DNA from: JACCZZ01 sp044227805
GTDB lineage: Bacteria; Bacteroidota; Bacteroidia; Chitinophagales; UBA10324
Length of the DNA: 64,000 nt
NCBI GenBank assembly: GCA_044227805.1
Contig: JBGAWA010000002.1
Coordinates: 28,806 to 92,805 of the forward strand
Direction: 5' to 3'
Below are positions 29,497 through 37,683 of this stretch, piece after piece. The position numbers were made by a program, and so were the translations under genes. Under the pieces are notes generated by a model. That model was not told the origin of the DNA. It ran no database searches and saw only the letters and a program-made list of their open reading frames with translations. Positions within the stretch are counted from its first letter, which is position 1. Each line of letters begins with the position of its first letter.

Positions 29497-29877
29497 ATGG
29501 ACAAGATCAATTTGGTTGAAAAATTAGCACTGTTAAGTGACCACTGGCATCCGCATATCATCGGCGACCTGAATGAGCATCATATCAAGTTGGCCAAGCT
29601 GCAGGGTGATTTTATCTGGCACAGCCACGCGGAGGAAGATGAATTGTTTATCGTATTGAAAGGAAAACTGCTGATGGATTTCAGGGATGAAGCAAGTCCT
29701 TCTGGAATACGAACCGTGGAAGTAATTCCGGGAGAGATTATTATTGTGCCAAAGGGAGTGGAACATCGCCCGCATGGTGATGAGGAAGTACACATCCTGC
29801 TGATTGAACCCCAAACAGTGGTTAATACCGGTGCTACAGAAAATGAACTGACACGCAAGGAGCTGTACAGGATTTAG
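29497..29877 (+). CDS. Small cupin-domain protein
   Basis: 126 residues from ATG at 29497 (MDKINLVEKL). Single conserved beta-barrel. Motif 1 supplies His, His and Glu ligands in WHSHAEEDELFIVLKG, and motif 2 continues in PKGVEHRPHGDEEVHILL. The metal site appears complete. Substrate is unknown; relatives are annotated as mannose-6-phosphate isomerase-like or simple cupins. It starts 29 bp after the acyl-CoA dehydrogenase-type gene and is likely co-transcribed. Confidence 0.85.
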   Translation: MDKINLVEKLALLSDHWHPHIIGDLNEHHIKLAKLQGDFIWHSHAEEDELFIVLKGKLLMDFRDEASPSGIRTVEVIPGEIIIVPKGVEHRPHGDEEVHILLIEPQTVVNTGATENELTRKELYRI

Positions 29878-30063
29878 CCGTTATACCGGTATTAGCACCT
29901 TTGGTCAGCGGAAGGGCATTCGGCTTCATTATTCTGCATGTACTTTTTGTGGAGATGGTGCAGACAATGGATAATCCGGAACATGAGCTTATGCCTGCTT
30001 CAGTAATGCACGCACCGCACAAGGCATAAGCAAGAGTAGAATGTCTGAATATACACGCTGCTG

Positions 30064-30086
30064 TATGGAACTGCAAAATGTGGGAT
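30064..30086 (+). repeat. Solo end of the dispersed repeat, upstream of gcvT
   Basis: GAACTGCAAAATGTGGG (30068-30084) is identical over 17 bp to the right end of copies D and E. The rest of the element is absent. It abuts the gcvT -7 element. Confidence 0.6.
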
Positions 30087-30092
30087 AAAATC

Positions 30093-30100
30093 TATCTTTG
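30093..30100 (+). promoter_or_regulatory. -7 promoter element of gcvT
   Basis: TATCTTTG matches TAnnTTTG exactly, 31 bp before the chosen gcvT ATG. It is preceded by the repeat end described at 30064-30086. Confidence 0.45.
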
Positions 30101-30130
30101 CGCAAACAGGAAACATCAGCACGGCTGTTT

Positions 30131-31213
30131 ATGAAAACAACTCTCTTAACCGATACACATATTAAACTGGGCGCGAAGATGGCCGAGTTTGCAGGTTATA
30201 ATATGCCCATCTCCTATGCCGGCATCAATACCGAGCATCAATGTGTTCGTGAAAATGTAGGGGTGTTTGATGTTTCTCACATGGGCGAGTTTGTAATCAA
30301 AGGATCACGTGCCCTGGAGCTGATACAACTGGTCACCTCCAACGATGCATCAAAGCTTAAGATTGGCGATGTACAGTATTCCTGCCTTCCCAATGATCAA
30401 GGTGGTATCGTGGACGATTTGTTGGTTTATCACCTGCAGGAAAATTCCTACATGCTGGTGGTGAATGCCTCCAATATTGATAAAGACTGGAACTGGATCT
30501 TGAAGCACAACACATTTGATGTGGAGATGAATAACATCAGTGACCGTGCGGGATTGCTGGCCGTGCAGGGACCGAATGCGATAAAGGTGTTGCAAAAACT
30601 TACGGCAACTAACCTGGCTGAGATCCCTTATTATAAATTTGCGCGCGGTGTTTTTGGCGGAGTAAAAAATGTGTTGATGTCGAACACCGGCTATACGGGT
30701 GCCGGCGGCTTTGAAATTTATTTTGACACCGCTGATGCGGGAGATCTGTGGTATAAAATATTTGAAGCGGGCAAAGAGTTTGGTATTCAGCCCATCGGAC
30801 TGGGCGCAAGAGATACCTTACGGCTTGAAATGGGTTTTTGCCTGTACGGCAACGACATTGACGATACCACTTCCCCGATCGAAGCCGGGCTCGGCTGGAT
30901 CACCAAGTTCACCAAAGATTTTGTTGCCAGGGATATAATTGAAGCACAAAAAAAGAATGGCGTATCCCGCAAACTGGTCGGATTTGAAATGGTTGATAAA
31001 GGCATTGCGCGCCATGGTCACAACATTGTCGATGACAATGGCAATGTGATAGGTACTGTAACAAGCGGAACGCAATCACTGACCTTGCAAAAAGCGATCG
31101 GAATGGGATATGTGCCTTCAGCACTGGCTGCTGAGGGAAGCACCATTTATGTTTCCATCCGCGACAGGCAGTTGAAAGCCAGGGTGGTCAAGATGCCTTT
31201 TTTGAAAAAGTAA
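30131..31213 (+). CDS. gcvT: Glycine cleavage system T protein (aminomethyltransferase)
   Basis: 360 residues from ATG at 30131 (MKTTLLTDTH); the longer frame from 30098 overlaps the -7 element and lacks similarity. Transfers the methylene group from lipoyl-bound aminomethyl to tetrahydrofolate, releasing ammonia. Family motifs are VGVFDVSHMGEF, VQYSCLPNDQGGIVDDL, a conserved NTGYTGAGGFE and LGARDTLRLEMG. Length is normal. gcvH and gcvP are not next to it. No glycine riboswitch was recognised upstream. Confidence 0.95.
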   Translation: MKTTLLTDTHIKLGAKMAEFAGYNMPISYAGINTEHQCVRENVGVFDVSHMGEFVIKGSRALELIQLVTSNDASKLKIGDVQYSCLPNDQGGIVDDLLVYHLQENSYMLVVNASNIDKDWNWILKHNTFDVEMNNISDRAGLLAVQGPNAIKVLQKLTATNLAEIPYYKFARGVFGGVKNVLMSNTGYTGAGGFEIYFDTADAGDLWYKIFEAGKEFGIQPIGLGARDTLRLEMGFCLYGNDIDDTTSPIEAGLGWITKFTKDFVARDIIEAQKKNGVSRKLVGFEMVDKGIARHGHNIVDDNGNVIGTVTSGTQSLTLQKAIGMGYVPSALAAEGSTIYVSIRDRQLKARVVKMPFLKK

Positions 31214-31287
31214 CCCGGAGCACCGTATTTCCGCTGCTGGCAGCCTGCATCCTTCCTATGTGACGCACCTGAAATAGTTCAGCCGCT

Positions 31288-31479
31288 TTACCAGGTTTTG
31301 AGACTGATAAACATGTTCTGAGGTAATGCCAATGATGTATAAGCGTTACCATTAGTCGCCGATTACTTTCCATGCAAGTCAGCAGGGCCAGCTGCAGGTA
31401 CCACATTTAGCCGGACAGGATTTGAAGGATCTGTGTTTTCATCATATACGCTGTTGATCACTGCTGAATGCACAGCATT
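31288..31479 (-). pseudogene. C-terminal remnant of an outer-membrane beta-barrel (TonB-receptor-like) gene
   Basis: Within the 342-bp gap after gcvT, one minus-strand frame reads like the end of a beta-barrel protein: INSVYDENTDPSNPVRLNVV, then PAAGPADLHGK, a stop (TAA), then NGNAYTSLALPQNMFISLKTW and the terminal stop at 31288-31290. Ending in an aromatic residue after alternating hydrophobic positions is typical of outer-membrane barrels. The frame closes upstream at 31480, so only about 60 codons remain. I infer a decayed gene fragment; chance similarity remains possible. Confidence 0.45.
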
Positions 31480-31555
31480 TTAATCAAAAATGCTGCGTAT
31501 ATAAAATGCCGGATAAAAAAATCTGGCTACCTTTCCTGAAATTAAACAGCAGCTT

Positions 31556-32323
31556 TTGCCTGATAAATCAACCCTTGAAGTTTGCCTTACACCTGGCCTG
31601 TTACCACTGTATCCTATCAACGGAAAAGTAGTGGTGGTGATAGATGTGTTGCGGGCTACCACCACTATGTGCGTGGCTTTGGATCAGGGCGCCGAAAAAG
31701 TTATTCCTGTTGAAACAATTGATGAATGCCTGAGTTACAAAGGAAGGGAAGGTTACATCCTGGCCGGTGAGCGCAATGGCCGAAAAGTAGAAGGATTTCA
31801 TTTTGGGAATTCGCCCTTTGAGTTTATGAATGGCGTAGTGAAGGGCAAGATACTGGTGCTGACAACGACCAATGGAACGCGGGCCATCAAGATGACGGAA
31901 TCGTCTCACCAGGTGGTGATTGGCGGATTCCTGAATTTTTCCGCACTGGCTAAATGGCTGATCAGTGAAGGGAAGGACACGCTGTTGCTGTGCTCAGGCT
32001 GGCGTGATAAGTTTAACCTCGAAGACACGGTGTTTGCCGGCGCCTTGATTCATCATATCAAAGAATTTTTCCTGGTGGATTCCGATTCCGCCTTTGCCGC
32101 GGAAAAGTTGTACCTGAATTCAAGGAGAAACATGTTTCATTTCATGAAACAATCTTCACATTACCGGCGTCTCGCACACCTCGGTGTCATTAACGATATT
32201 AAGTATTGCCTGCGTCCCGATTTAACCGACGTGGTGCCGGTACTGAAAAATGGGGAACTTGTACGCGCCGATTTCCGAAAGGATATGGAAGGAGAATTTT
32301 TTTCACTGAATGACCTGGATTGA
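31556..32323 (+). CDS. comB: 2-phosphosulfolactate phosphatase
   Basis: 255 residues. Hydrolyses 2-phosphosulfolactate to sulfolactate, a step known from coenzyme M synthesis in archaea and found in many bacteria with other sulfonates. Motifs include VVVIDVLRATTTM, AGERNGRKVEGF, LTTTNGTRAI and LCSGW. The only plausible start is TTG at 31556, since the frame closes at 31514-31516 and no ATG or GTG lies between; the next residues (STLEVCLTPGLL) match where the family begins. comA, comC and other sulfonate genes are absent nearby. Confidence 0.88.
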   Translation: MPDKSTLEVCLTPGLLPLYPINGKVVVVIDVLRATTTMCVALDQGAEKVIPVETIDECLSYKGREGYILAGERNGRKVEGFHFGNSPFEFMNGVVKGKILVLTTTNGTRAIKMTESSHQVVIGGFLNFSALAKWLISEGKDTLLLCSGWRDKFNLEDTVFAGALIHHIKEFFLVDSDSAFAAEKLYLNSRRNMFHFMKQSSHYRRLAHLGVINDIKYCLRPDLTDVVPVLKNGELVRADFRKDMEGEFFSLNDLD

Positions 32324-32391
32324 AAATTTACCGATACGATTTGAAAACTGTAACCTATTTATTCAATTGCAACTAAACAGATTTTCGTTGA

Positions 32392-32772
32392 GTGAATAAA
32401 CTTGTTCTTCTTGTCGGCCTGGGCGGCTTCATCGGTACAGTGGCACGTTTTCTCTCACAGCAACTCGTGTATAAGATGTATCCTGTCGTTTTCCCATACG
32501 GAACTTTCTCTGTTAACATGGCCGGTTGCTTCCTCATCGGCGTTTTCTATGCGGTCTTTGAAAAATACAATGTGCTCTCCCCTGAGTGGCGGTTGTTTCT
32601 CACCACAGGATTCTGCGGCGGTTTTACCACATTCTCTGCCTTTACTTATGAGGGAGTGCAAATGATTGAGAACAAAGATTACTTCTACCTGGTATTGTAT
32701 TCGTCCATCAGCATAGTGGCAGGAATAGCGGCCACTTATTTTGGAATATGGCTGACAAAAACAATTGCCTGA
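32392..32772 (+). CDS. crcB: Fluoride exporter CrcB/Fluc
   Basis: 126 residues with a GTG start (M/VNKLVLLVG). Dual-topology fluoride channel with four membrane helices. The family signatures are GGFIGTVARF, the pore region PYGTFSVNMAGCFLIGVFYA and TTGFCGGFTTFSAFTYEG. It is the single-gene form expected to homodimerise. The 68-bp gap before it has no fluoride-riboswitch core (no GGCGATGG motif), so control is probably not by that switch. Confidence 0.93.
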   Translation: MNKLVLLVGLGGFIGTVARFLSQQLVYKMYPVVFPYGTFSVNMAGCFLIGVFYAVFEKYNVLSPEWRLFLTTGFCGGFTTFSAFTYEGVQMIENKDYFYLVLYSSISIVAGIAATYFGIWLTKTIA

Positions 32773-32897
32773 GATTTACTCCTGCACCTGTTTTTGCTTA
32801 GCACCGAAAAAGCAGGTTCATCATCTGCGCGATATGCGAAGGATGATTTCCGCTGCATTTTTTGATAGTTGTCTTCCTTCCTTTTGCAGGATATTGT

Positions 32898-33058
32898 TTG
32901 AACCCGGATTTTTCAGTAGAAAAATCCCGCTTCGCTACGAATTAGCACTGCTAAGGGGTTGCTCATTTTTTCAAGAAAAGAAAATGTTTCGCAAACCCTA
33001 AGCAGTGCTGTGTCGGGGTTAAACCCCATGCGTTTTTGAAATGCAAAATGTGGGTTGA
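32898..33058 (+). repeat. Dispersed 160-bp hairpin repeat, copy C (near complete)
   Basis: Begins TTGAACCCGGATTTTTC and ends AATGTGGGTTGAA. Central arms are AGCACTGCTAAGG and CCTAAGCAGTGCT, which pair perfectly. It ends 35 bp before the nuoA start and so occupies the upstream part of the nuo operon promoter region. Confidence 0.9.
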
Positions 33059-33064
33059 ACACAC

Positions 33065-33072
33065 TATATTCG
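33065..33072 (+). promoter_or_regulatory. Candidate -7 element of the nuo operon
   Basis: TATATTCG approximates TAnnTTTG and lies 20 bp before the nuoA ATG and 7 bp after repeat copy C. The -33 position would fall inside the repeat. Confidence 0.3.
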
Positions 33073-33092
33073 TCCAACACAAAATTAATCAC

Positions 33093-33443
33093 ATGGGTGC
33101 TTCATCACTGATTGTTCTTATCTGCGCTGCGGTGGCTTTTTCCGCAGGTGGCATGGCTGTGGCGAAGCTGCTCGTAAGAGGAAGCAGAAATCCAGCTAAG
33201 GGACAAGCCTATGAATGCGGCATCCCTTCGAAAGGAACACCCTGGGATCAGTTTAATGTGGGCTATTATCTCTTCGCCCTCATCTTTTTAATTTTTGATG
33301 TGGAACTGATCTTTATGTATCCTTGGGCGGTGGTGGTGAAGCAGGTCGGATGGCCGGCCATGGTGGAGATCATCATTTTTTTGTTCATCCTGTTCCTCGG
33401 ATTTCTTTATGCACATAAAAAGGGAGCATTGAAATGGATGTAA
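33093..33443 (+). CDS. nuoA: NADH-quinone oxidoreductase subunit A
   Basis: 116 residues from ATG at 33093 (MGASSLIVLI); the longer frame runs back into the repeat and is rejected. Membrane-arm subunit of complex I with three helices. The conserved AYECGIPSKGTPWDQFNVGYY loop and the FDVELIFMYPWAV helix with its acidic pair are present. First gene of nuoABCDHIJKL. Confidence 0.95.
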   Translation: MGASSLIVLICAAVAFSAGGMAVAKLLVRGSRNPAKGQAYECGIPSKGTPWDQFNVGYYLFALIFLIFDVELIFMYPWAVVVKQVGWPAMVEIIIFLFILFLGFLYAHKKGALKWM

Positions 33444-33521
33444 TGGAATTGATTAAAATAAATGCTTGCCGGCAAAAACTTTAACAATCAACAGTTTAAC
33501 TTTCAAACACTCAGCTAACAC

Positions 33522-34061
33522 TTGGAAGAAATCGTCCCATTGACAGAGAAAAAATCGTTTCCCGGGCAGATTCACGAAACGCCGGGAGGTGGTATTGCGC
33601 TGAGCACGCTGGATGAGGTGATCAACTGGGCACGATCGAATTCGTTGTGGCCACTCACTTTTGCCACCAGTTGCTGCGGCATCGAAATGATGTCGGTGGC
33701 CGGGGCGAAATATGATTTCTCCCGGTTTGGTTTTGAAGTGGCACGCGCCACACCACGACAAGCTGATGTGATCATTATTGCCGGCACCATCGTGAACAAG
33801 ATGGCGCCTGTACTCAAAAGATTATATGATCAGATGGCAGAACCCAAATACGTGATTGCCATGGGTGCCTGCGCTATCAGCGGCGGACCGTTTTTTTATA
33901 ACACGTATTCCGTCGTGAAAGGGGCTGACCATGTGATTCCGGTGGATGTTTACGTCGCCGGCTGCCCGCCACGACCTGAAGCATTGCTCAACGCCCTCAT
34001 TACATTGCAGGAGAAAATCAGAAGCGGCGCCACAAGAGAACAGATCAGGAGCGGCAGTTAA
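33522..34061 (+). CDS. nuoB: NADH-quinone oxidoreductase subunit B
   Basis: 179 residues, start TTG at 33522 (no ATG is available and the N-terminus matches the family). Carries the terminal cluster N2 that reduces quinone. The ligands are the tandem cysteines in TSCCGIEM, a Cys in AMGACAISGG and one in VAGCPPRPE. Follows nuoA by 78 bp. The intact N2 site suggests a working peripheral core even without nuoEFG in this cluster. Confidence 0.95.
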   Translation: MEEIVPLTEKKSFPGQIHETPGGGIALSTLDEVINWARSNSLWPLTFATSCCGIEMMSVAGAKYDFSRFGFEVARATPRQADVIIIAGTIVNKMAPVLKRLYDQMAEPKYVIAMGACAISGGPFFYNTYSVVKGADHVIPVDVYVAGCPPRPEALLNALITLQEKIRSGATREQIRSGS

Positions 34062-34127
34062 GATTTGAAAGCACAACAACCTGTACCGGCCTGTGCATAG
34101 CAGGCCATAAAATGCGAGGTAAAAAAA

Positions 34128-34583
34128 TTGACCAACGAAGAATTAAAGGCCAAAATCAGCTCGTTGTTACCTTCCGCCACTTTTGAAGAAGGTGGTGAAT
34201 GGTTGACCGTGTTGATCGGCCCGCTGGATTGGAAGATGCTGTCAGCACTTCTTCGCCAGGATGAATCACTGAAGTGCGACTACTTGTTTTGCCTCACCTG
34301 TATTGACTGGAAATCACATTTGACAGTGGTATATCATCTTACTTCCACCACGTATCGTCACCATGTAGTGGTGAAAGCAAAACTGGATCGCGGCAAGCCG
34401 GAGATCGAAACTGTGAGCGACACCTGGCGCACGGCAGAATTTCATGAGCGGGAAGTATTTGAATTGTTCGGTGTGGTTTTTCTGAATCATCCTGATCTGA
34501 GGCGATTGATTCTTACGGATGACTTTGAAGGATTCCCCTTGCGCAAAGATTTTGAGGATCCTGTGAACATGATAAAACTATAG
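34128..34583 (+). CDS. nuoC: NADH-quinone oxidoreductase subunit C
   Basis: 151 residues with a TTG start at 34128 (a nearby ATG at 34112 is out of frame). 30-kDa peripheral subunit. The signature region HEREVFELFGVVFLNHPDLR is followed by LTDDFEGFPLRKDF, the family C-terminus. It is separate from nuoD rather than fused as in Escherichia coli. It lies between nuoB (66 bp) and nuoD (69 bp). Confidence 0.94.
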   Translation: MTNEELKAKISSLLPSATFEEGGEWLTVLIGPLDWKMLSALLRQDESLKCDYLFCLTCIDWKSHLTVVYHLTSTTYRHHVVVKAKLDRGKPEIETVSDTWRTAEFHEREVFELFGVVFLNHPDLRRLILTDDFEGFPLRKDFEDPVNMIKL

Positions 34584-34652
34584 CCGGAAATTTGGGAAAG
34601 GCCACGCCGCCGTGCAACAGGTTCAGCCATCCCGCTCCATAAACAAACAACA

Positions 34653-35768
34653 ATGATTGAAGAAGTAGGCACCACCCAAGAAGGCGATCTGATCATCAAT
34701 ATCGGGCCGCAACATCCTTCCACCCATGGTGTGCTTCATCTTGTTGTTACGCTGCGAGGTGAAACCATCCTTAAGGTGGAGCCGCACCTCGGCTATATCC
34801 ACCGCTCGATTGAAAAGATGTGCGAGTCACTCACTTACCGGCAGTTCATTTATGTAACGAGCCGGATGGATTATCTCTCCGCACACATCAACAATCACGG
34901 TTGTGCTTTATGTGTGGAGAAAGGAATGCAAATTGAAATTCCACCGCGTGCGCAGGTTATAAGGGTGCTGATGGATGAGCTTACGCGAATTGCTTCACAT
35001 GAGTTGTGGTGGGGTGCGATGTCGATGGATCTTGGCGCGTTCACCCCGTTCTTTCATGCTTTCCGCGAACGCGAAACAATCAACGACATCATGGAAGAGA
35101 CCTGTGGCGCCCGTTTGACGATGAATTATATGGTGCCTGGCGGTGTGATGTATGATCTGCATCCCAACTTCGTGAAACGGGTGAAGGAGTTCCTGAAACT
35201 TTACAAATTGAAAATCGGTGAATATGATGACCTGATCACCGGCAATGTTATTTTTCAAAACAGGATGAAAAAGGTTGGCATACTGTCAAAAGATGATGCG
35301 ATATCCTATGGATGTTCCGGTCCGGTGGCGAGAGGCAGTGGCGTGAAGTGCGACATCCGGAAACTTTATCCTTATGAAGTGTATGACAAACTGCAATTCG
35401 ATGAGGTGCTTGAACAGGAAGGTGATTCTTTTTCAAGATACCTGGTACGGCTGGGGGAGATGAATCAGTCCATCCGTATTATTGAACAACTCATCGACAA
35501 TATTCCGGAAGGAGAGTTCCAGGCCAAAACAAAAGCCGTTTTAAAATTACCGAAAGGAGAGTTCTATACAAGAGTGGAAACCGCGCGTGGTGAGTTGGGT
35601 GTTTATATTGTGAGCGAAGGAGGAACCACACCCTACCGCATCAAGTTCCGCTCACCCGGGTTCTCTAATCTTTCCGCGCTGGACCACATGGTGAGGGGCA
35701 GCAAGATTGGAGACCTGGTAGCTACCATGGGAACATTGGACCTTGTAATTCCGGATATTGACAGATGA
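34653..35768 (+). CDS. nuoD: NADH-quinone oxidoreductase subunit D
   Basis: 371 residues. 49-kDa subunit forming the quinone pocket with NuoB. The N-terminal GPQHPSTHGVLHL motif holds the quinone-site His, and GYIHRSIEK, TSRMDYLSAH, DLGAFTPFFHAFRERE and the C-terminal DLVIPDIDR follow. In many bacteria nuoE, nuoF and nuoG come next; here nuoH begins after 52 bp. Confidence 0.95.
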   Translation: MIEEVGTTQEGDLIINIGPQHPSTHGVLHLVVTLRGETILKVEPHLGYIHRSIEKMCESLTYRQFIYVTSRMDYLSAHINNHGCALCVEKGMQIEIPPRAQVIRVLMDELTRIASHELWWGAMSMDLGAFTPFFHAFRERETINDIMEETCGARLTMNYMVPGGVMYDLHPNFVKRVKEFLKLYKLKIGEYDDLITGNVIFQNRMKKVGILSKDDAISYGCSGPVARGSGVKCDIRKLYPYEVYDKLQFDEVLEQEGDSFSRYLVRLGEMNQSIRIIEQLIDNIPEGEFQAKTKAVLKLPKGEFYTRVETARGELGVYIVSEGGTTPYRIKFRSPGFSNLSALDHMVRGSKIGDLVATMGTLDLVIPDIDR

Positions 35769-35820
35769 TGAAGTACCGTAGTTGCACGATACATGAAAGT
35801 TAAACAACGAATAAAGAAAG

Positions 35821-36897
35821 ATGCTGAGTCTTGAGGGAATTACCATCTGGGTGAATAACTGGCTGAATGCAACATTCAATCCTGCCGTCGCATTATTGAT
35901 TCAGTTTTTGATAGTTGGTTTACTGGCGATCATATTGTTTGCCATACTGGGATTGGTTTTGGTTTTTATGGAAAGAAAAGTTTCCGCCTTCATGCAGATC
36001 CGGTTAGGCCCGAACCGTGTTGGCCCGCAGGGAATTTTTCAGACATTGGCCGATACCCTGAAACTGGTGATGAAAGAAGGCCTGACTCCTGATGGCGCCG
36101 ACAAATTTCTCTTTAATCTTGCTCCGTACGTAGTCATGATCGTTGCGATGCTGATTCTGGCGCCGATCGCCTTTGCCAAAGGATTTCAGATGTGGGACAT
36201 CAATATCGGTGTACTGTATATTTCCGCCGTTTCATCCATTTCCGTTATCGGTATTTTAATGGCAGGCTGGGCAAGCAACAACAAATATTCGCTGCTGGGC
36301 GCCATGCGCAGCGGTGCGCAGATTGTGAGTTATGAATTGTCGGCAGGTCTTGCCATTCTGTCTGTGGTGATTCTCTCCGGCAGCCTGAGCATTTCCGATA
36401 TCATCGCCTCACAGCAAAACGGGTGGTGGATTTTTAAAGGACACATTCCTGCCGTCATCTCCTTCGTGATTTTTATGATAGCGGTTACTGCCGAAACGAA
36501 CAGGGCACCTTTTGATCTTGCGGAAGCCGAGTCGGAACTTACCGCAGGTTTCCACACGGAATATTCGGGAATGAAGTTCGCTTTGTTTTTCCTGGCAGAG
36601 TATGTCAATATCTTCATCGTATGTGGTATTGGCGCAACACTTTTTTTCGGGGGCTGGATGCCTTTTCATATTGGACACTGGGACGCTTTTAATCATATCA
36701 TGGATTACATTCCGTCATCCGTTTGGTTTTTTGGCAAAACATTTTTTCTCATTTTCCTGATCATGTGGTTCCGGTGGACTTTTCCGCGGCTGCGTATCGA
36801 TCAGTTGCTGAACCTCGAATGGAAATACCTCCTCCCTATTTCCATGTTCAATTTATTACTGATGACCTTCATCGCCATCATGGGTTGGTATTTCTAG
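35821..36897 (+). CDS. nuoH: NADH-quinone oxidoreductase subunit H
   Basis: 358 residues with about eight membrane helices. Forms the floor of the quinone channel. Family signatures are FMERKVSAFMQIRLGPNRVG, AETNRAPFDLAEAESELTAG (charged loop near the quinone site) and GWASNNKYSLLGAMR. Directly follows nuoD, confirming that the EFG module is absent at its usual position. Confidence 0.95.
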   Translation: MLSLEGITIWVNNWLNATFNPAVALLIQFLIVGLLAIILFAILGLVLVFMERKVSAFMQIRLGPNRVGPQGIFQTLADTLKLVMKEGLTPDGADKFLFNLAPYVVMIVAMLILAPIAFAKGFQMWDINIGVLYISAVSSISVIGILMAGWASNNKYSLLGAMRSGAQIVSYELSAGLAILSVVILSGSLSISDIIASQQNGWWIFKGHIPAVISFVIFMIAVTAETNRAPFDLAEAESELTAGFHTEYSGMKFALFFLAEYVNIFIVCGIGATLFFGGWMPFHIGHWDAFNHIMDYIPSSVWFFGKTFFLIFLIMWFRWTFPRLRIDQLLNLEWKYLLPISMFNLLLMTFIAIMGWYF

Positions 36898-36934
36898 ATT
36901 AGTTTCAACCCGTAGTTTTCTATTGAACCTGCGT

Positions 36935-37105
36935 TTGGCAGTTCAAAACAGCAGCTCTACACGGTGGTGAAGCGGGATTTCTCCATTGAAAAAATCCTGA
37001 TTGAAAATGGCAGCTTGATTGTGTTGACGTGCCATTAAGCAGTCGATCATTTTTTTTCAGTGAAGGAACCTGCTGTAAACTGCAAAATGCAGGGGTATAC
37101 AATTC
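36935..37105 (+). repeat. Degenerate, rearranged copy of the dispersed repeat in the nuoH-nuoI gap
   Basis: The 307-bp gap between nuoH and nuoI contains a recognisable GAAGCGGGATTTCTCCATTG segment near 36973-36993 and an end segment AAACTGCAAAATGCAGGGG at about 37077-37095. The order and spacing are altered and the central stem is eroded. No gene is visible in this gap. Confidence 0.5.
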
Positions 37106-37204
37106 TATGATGTGAATATTATCCTTTCTGACTCGAAGGGTAAAATATCGGTTGAATAATTGAATTCACTGAAATAACCGCGCAAGTTTCACTAAAATTG
37201 CTCT

Positions 37205-37678
37205 GTGTTTCTGATCAACTACATAAAGGAAGTTTTCCATACCATTCAATCTCTTCTCACCGGTATGCGTATGACCGGTTACTATTTTTTCCATCCGCGA
37301 AAGGAAATCATCACGCAGCTTTACCCTGAAGCGCCGCCACAATTACCGGAACGGTTCAAAGGAGAAGTGGTGCTGACGCATGATGAGCAGAATGAACATG
37401 CCTGCACAGGTTGCACAGCCTGTGAACTGGCATGCCCGAACGGAACCATTAAGATCATCACCAAATTTGAAGTGGGCGCTGATGGCAAAAAGAAAAAGGC
37501 ACTCGACACTTTTGTTTATCACCTTGAATTGTGTACGATGTGTAATTTGTGCATTGTAGCCTGTCCGACCGATGCCATTAAAATGGCACAGACCTTTGAG
37601 CACAGTGTTTATGACAGGAACCAACTCATCAAAAAGCTGAATCAGCCCGGATCAAAAATCAGGGCGGGAATCGAGTAA
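37205..37678 (+). CDS. nuoI: NADH-quinone oxidoreductase subunit I
   Basis: 157 residues with a GTG start at 37205. Carries clusters N6a and N6b in two ferredoxin motifs, CTGCTACELACP and CTMCNLCIVACP, both complete. Links the peripheral electron path to NuoB. It is separated from nuoH by 307 bp holding a decayed repeat, an unusually long gap for this operon. nuoJ starts 5 bp after its stop. Confidence 0.95.
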   Translation: MFLINYIKEVFHTIQSLLTGMRMTGYYFFHPRKEIITQLYPEAPPQLPERFKGEVVLTHDEQNEHACTGCTACELACPNGTIKIITKFEVGADGKKKKALDTFVYHLELCTMCNLCIVACPTDAIKMAQTFEHSVYDRNQLIKKLNQPGSKIRAGIE

Positions 37679-37683
37679 TTATC

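Noticed and set aside
32324..32391. Possible fluoride riboswitch before crcB
   Set aside because: The 68-bp gap lacks the conserved GGCGATGG core and is too short for the usual structure.
33036..33092. Upstream extension of nuoA
   Set aside because: The extra codons read through the repeat end and the -7 element; family length fits the ATG at 33093.
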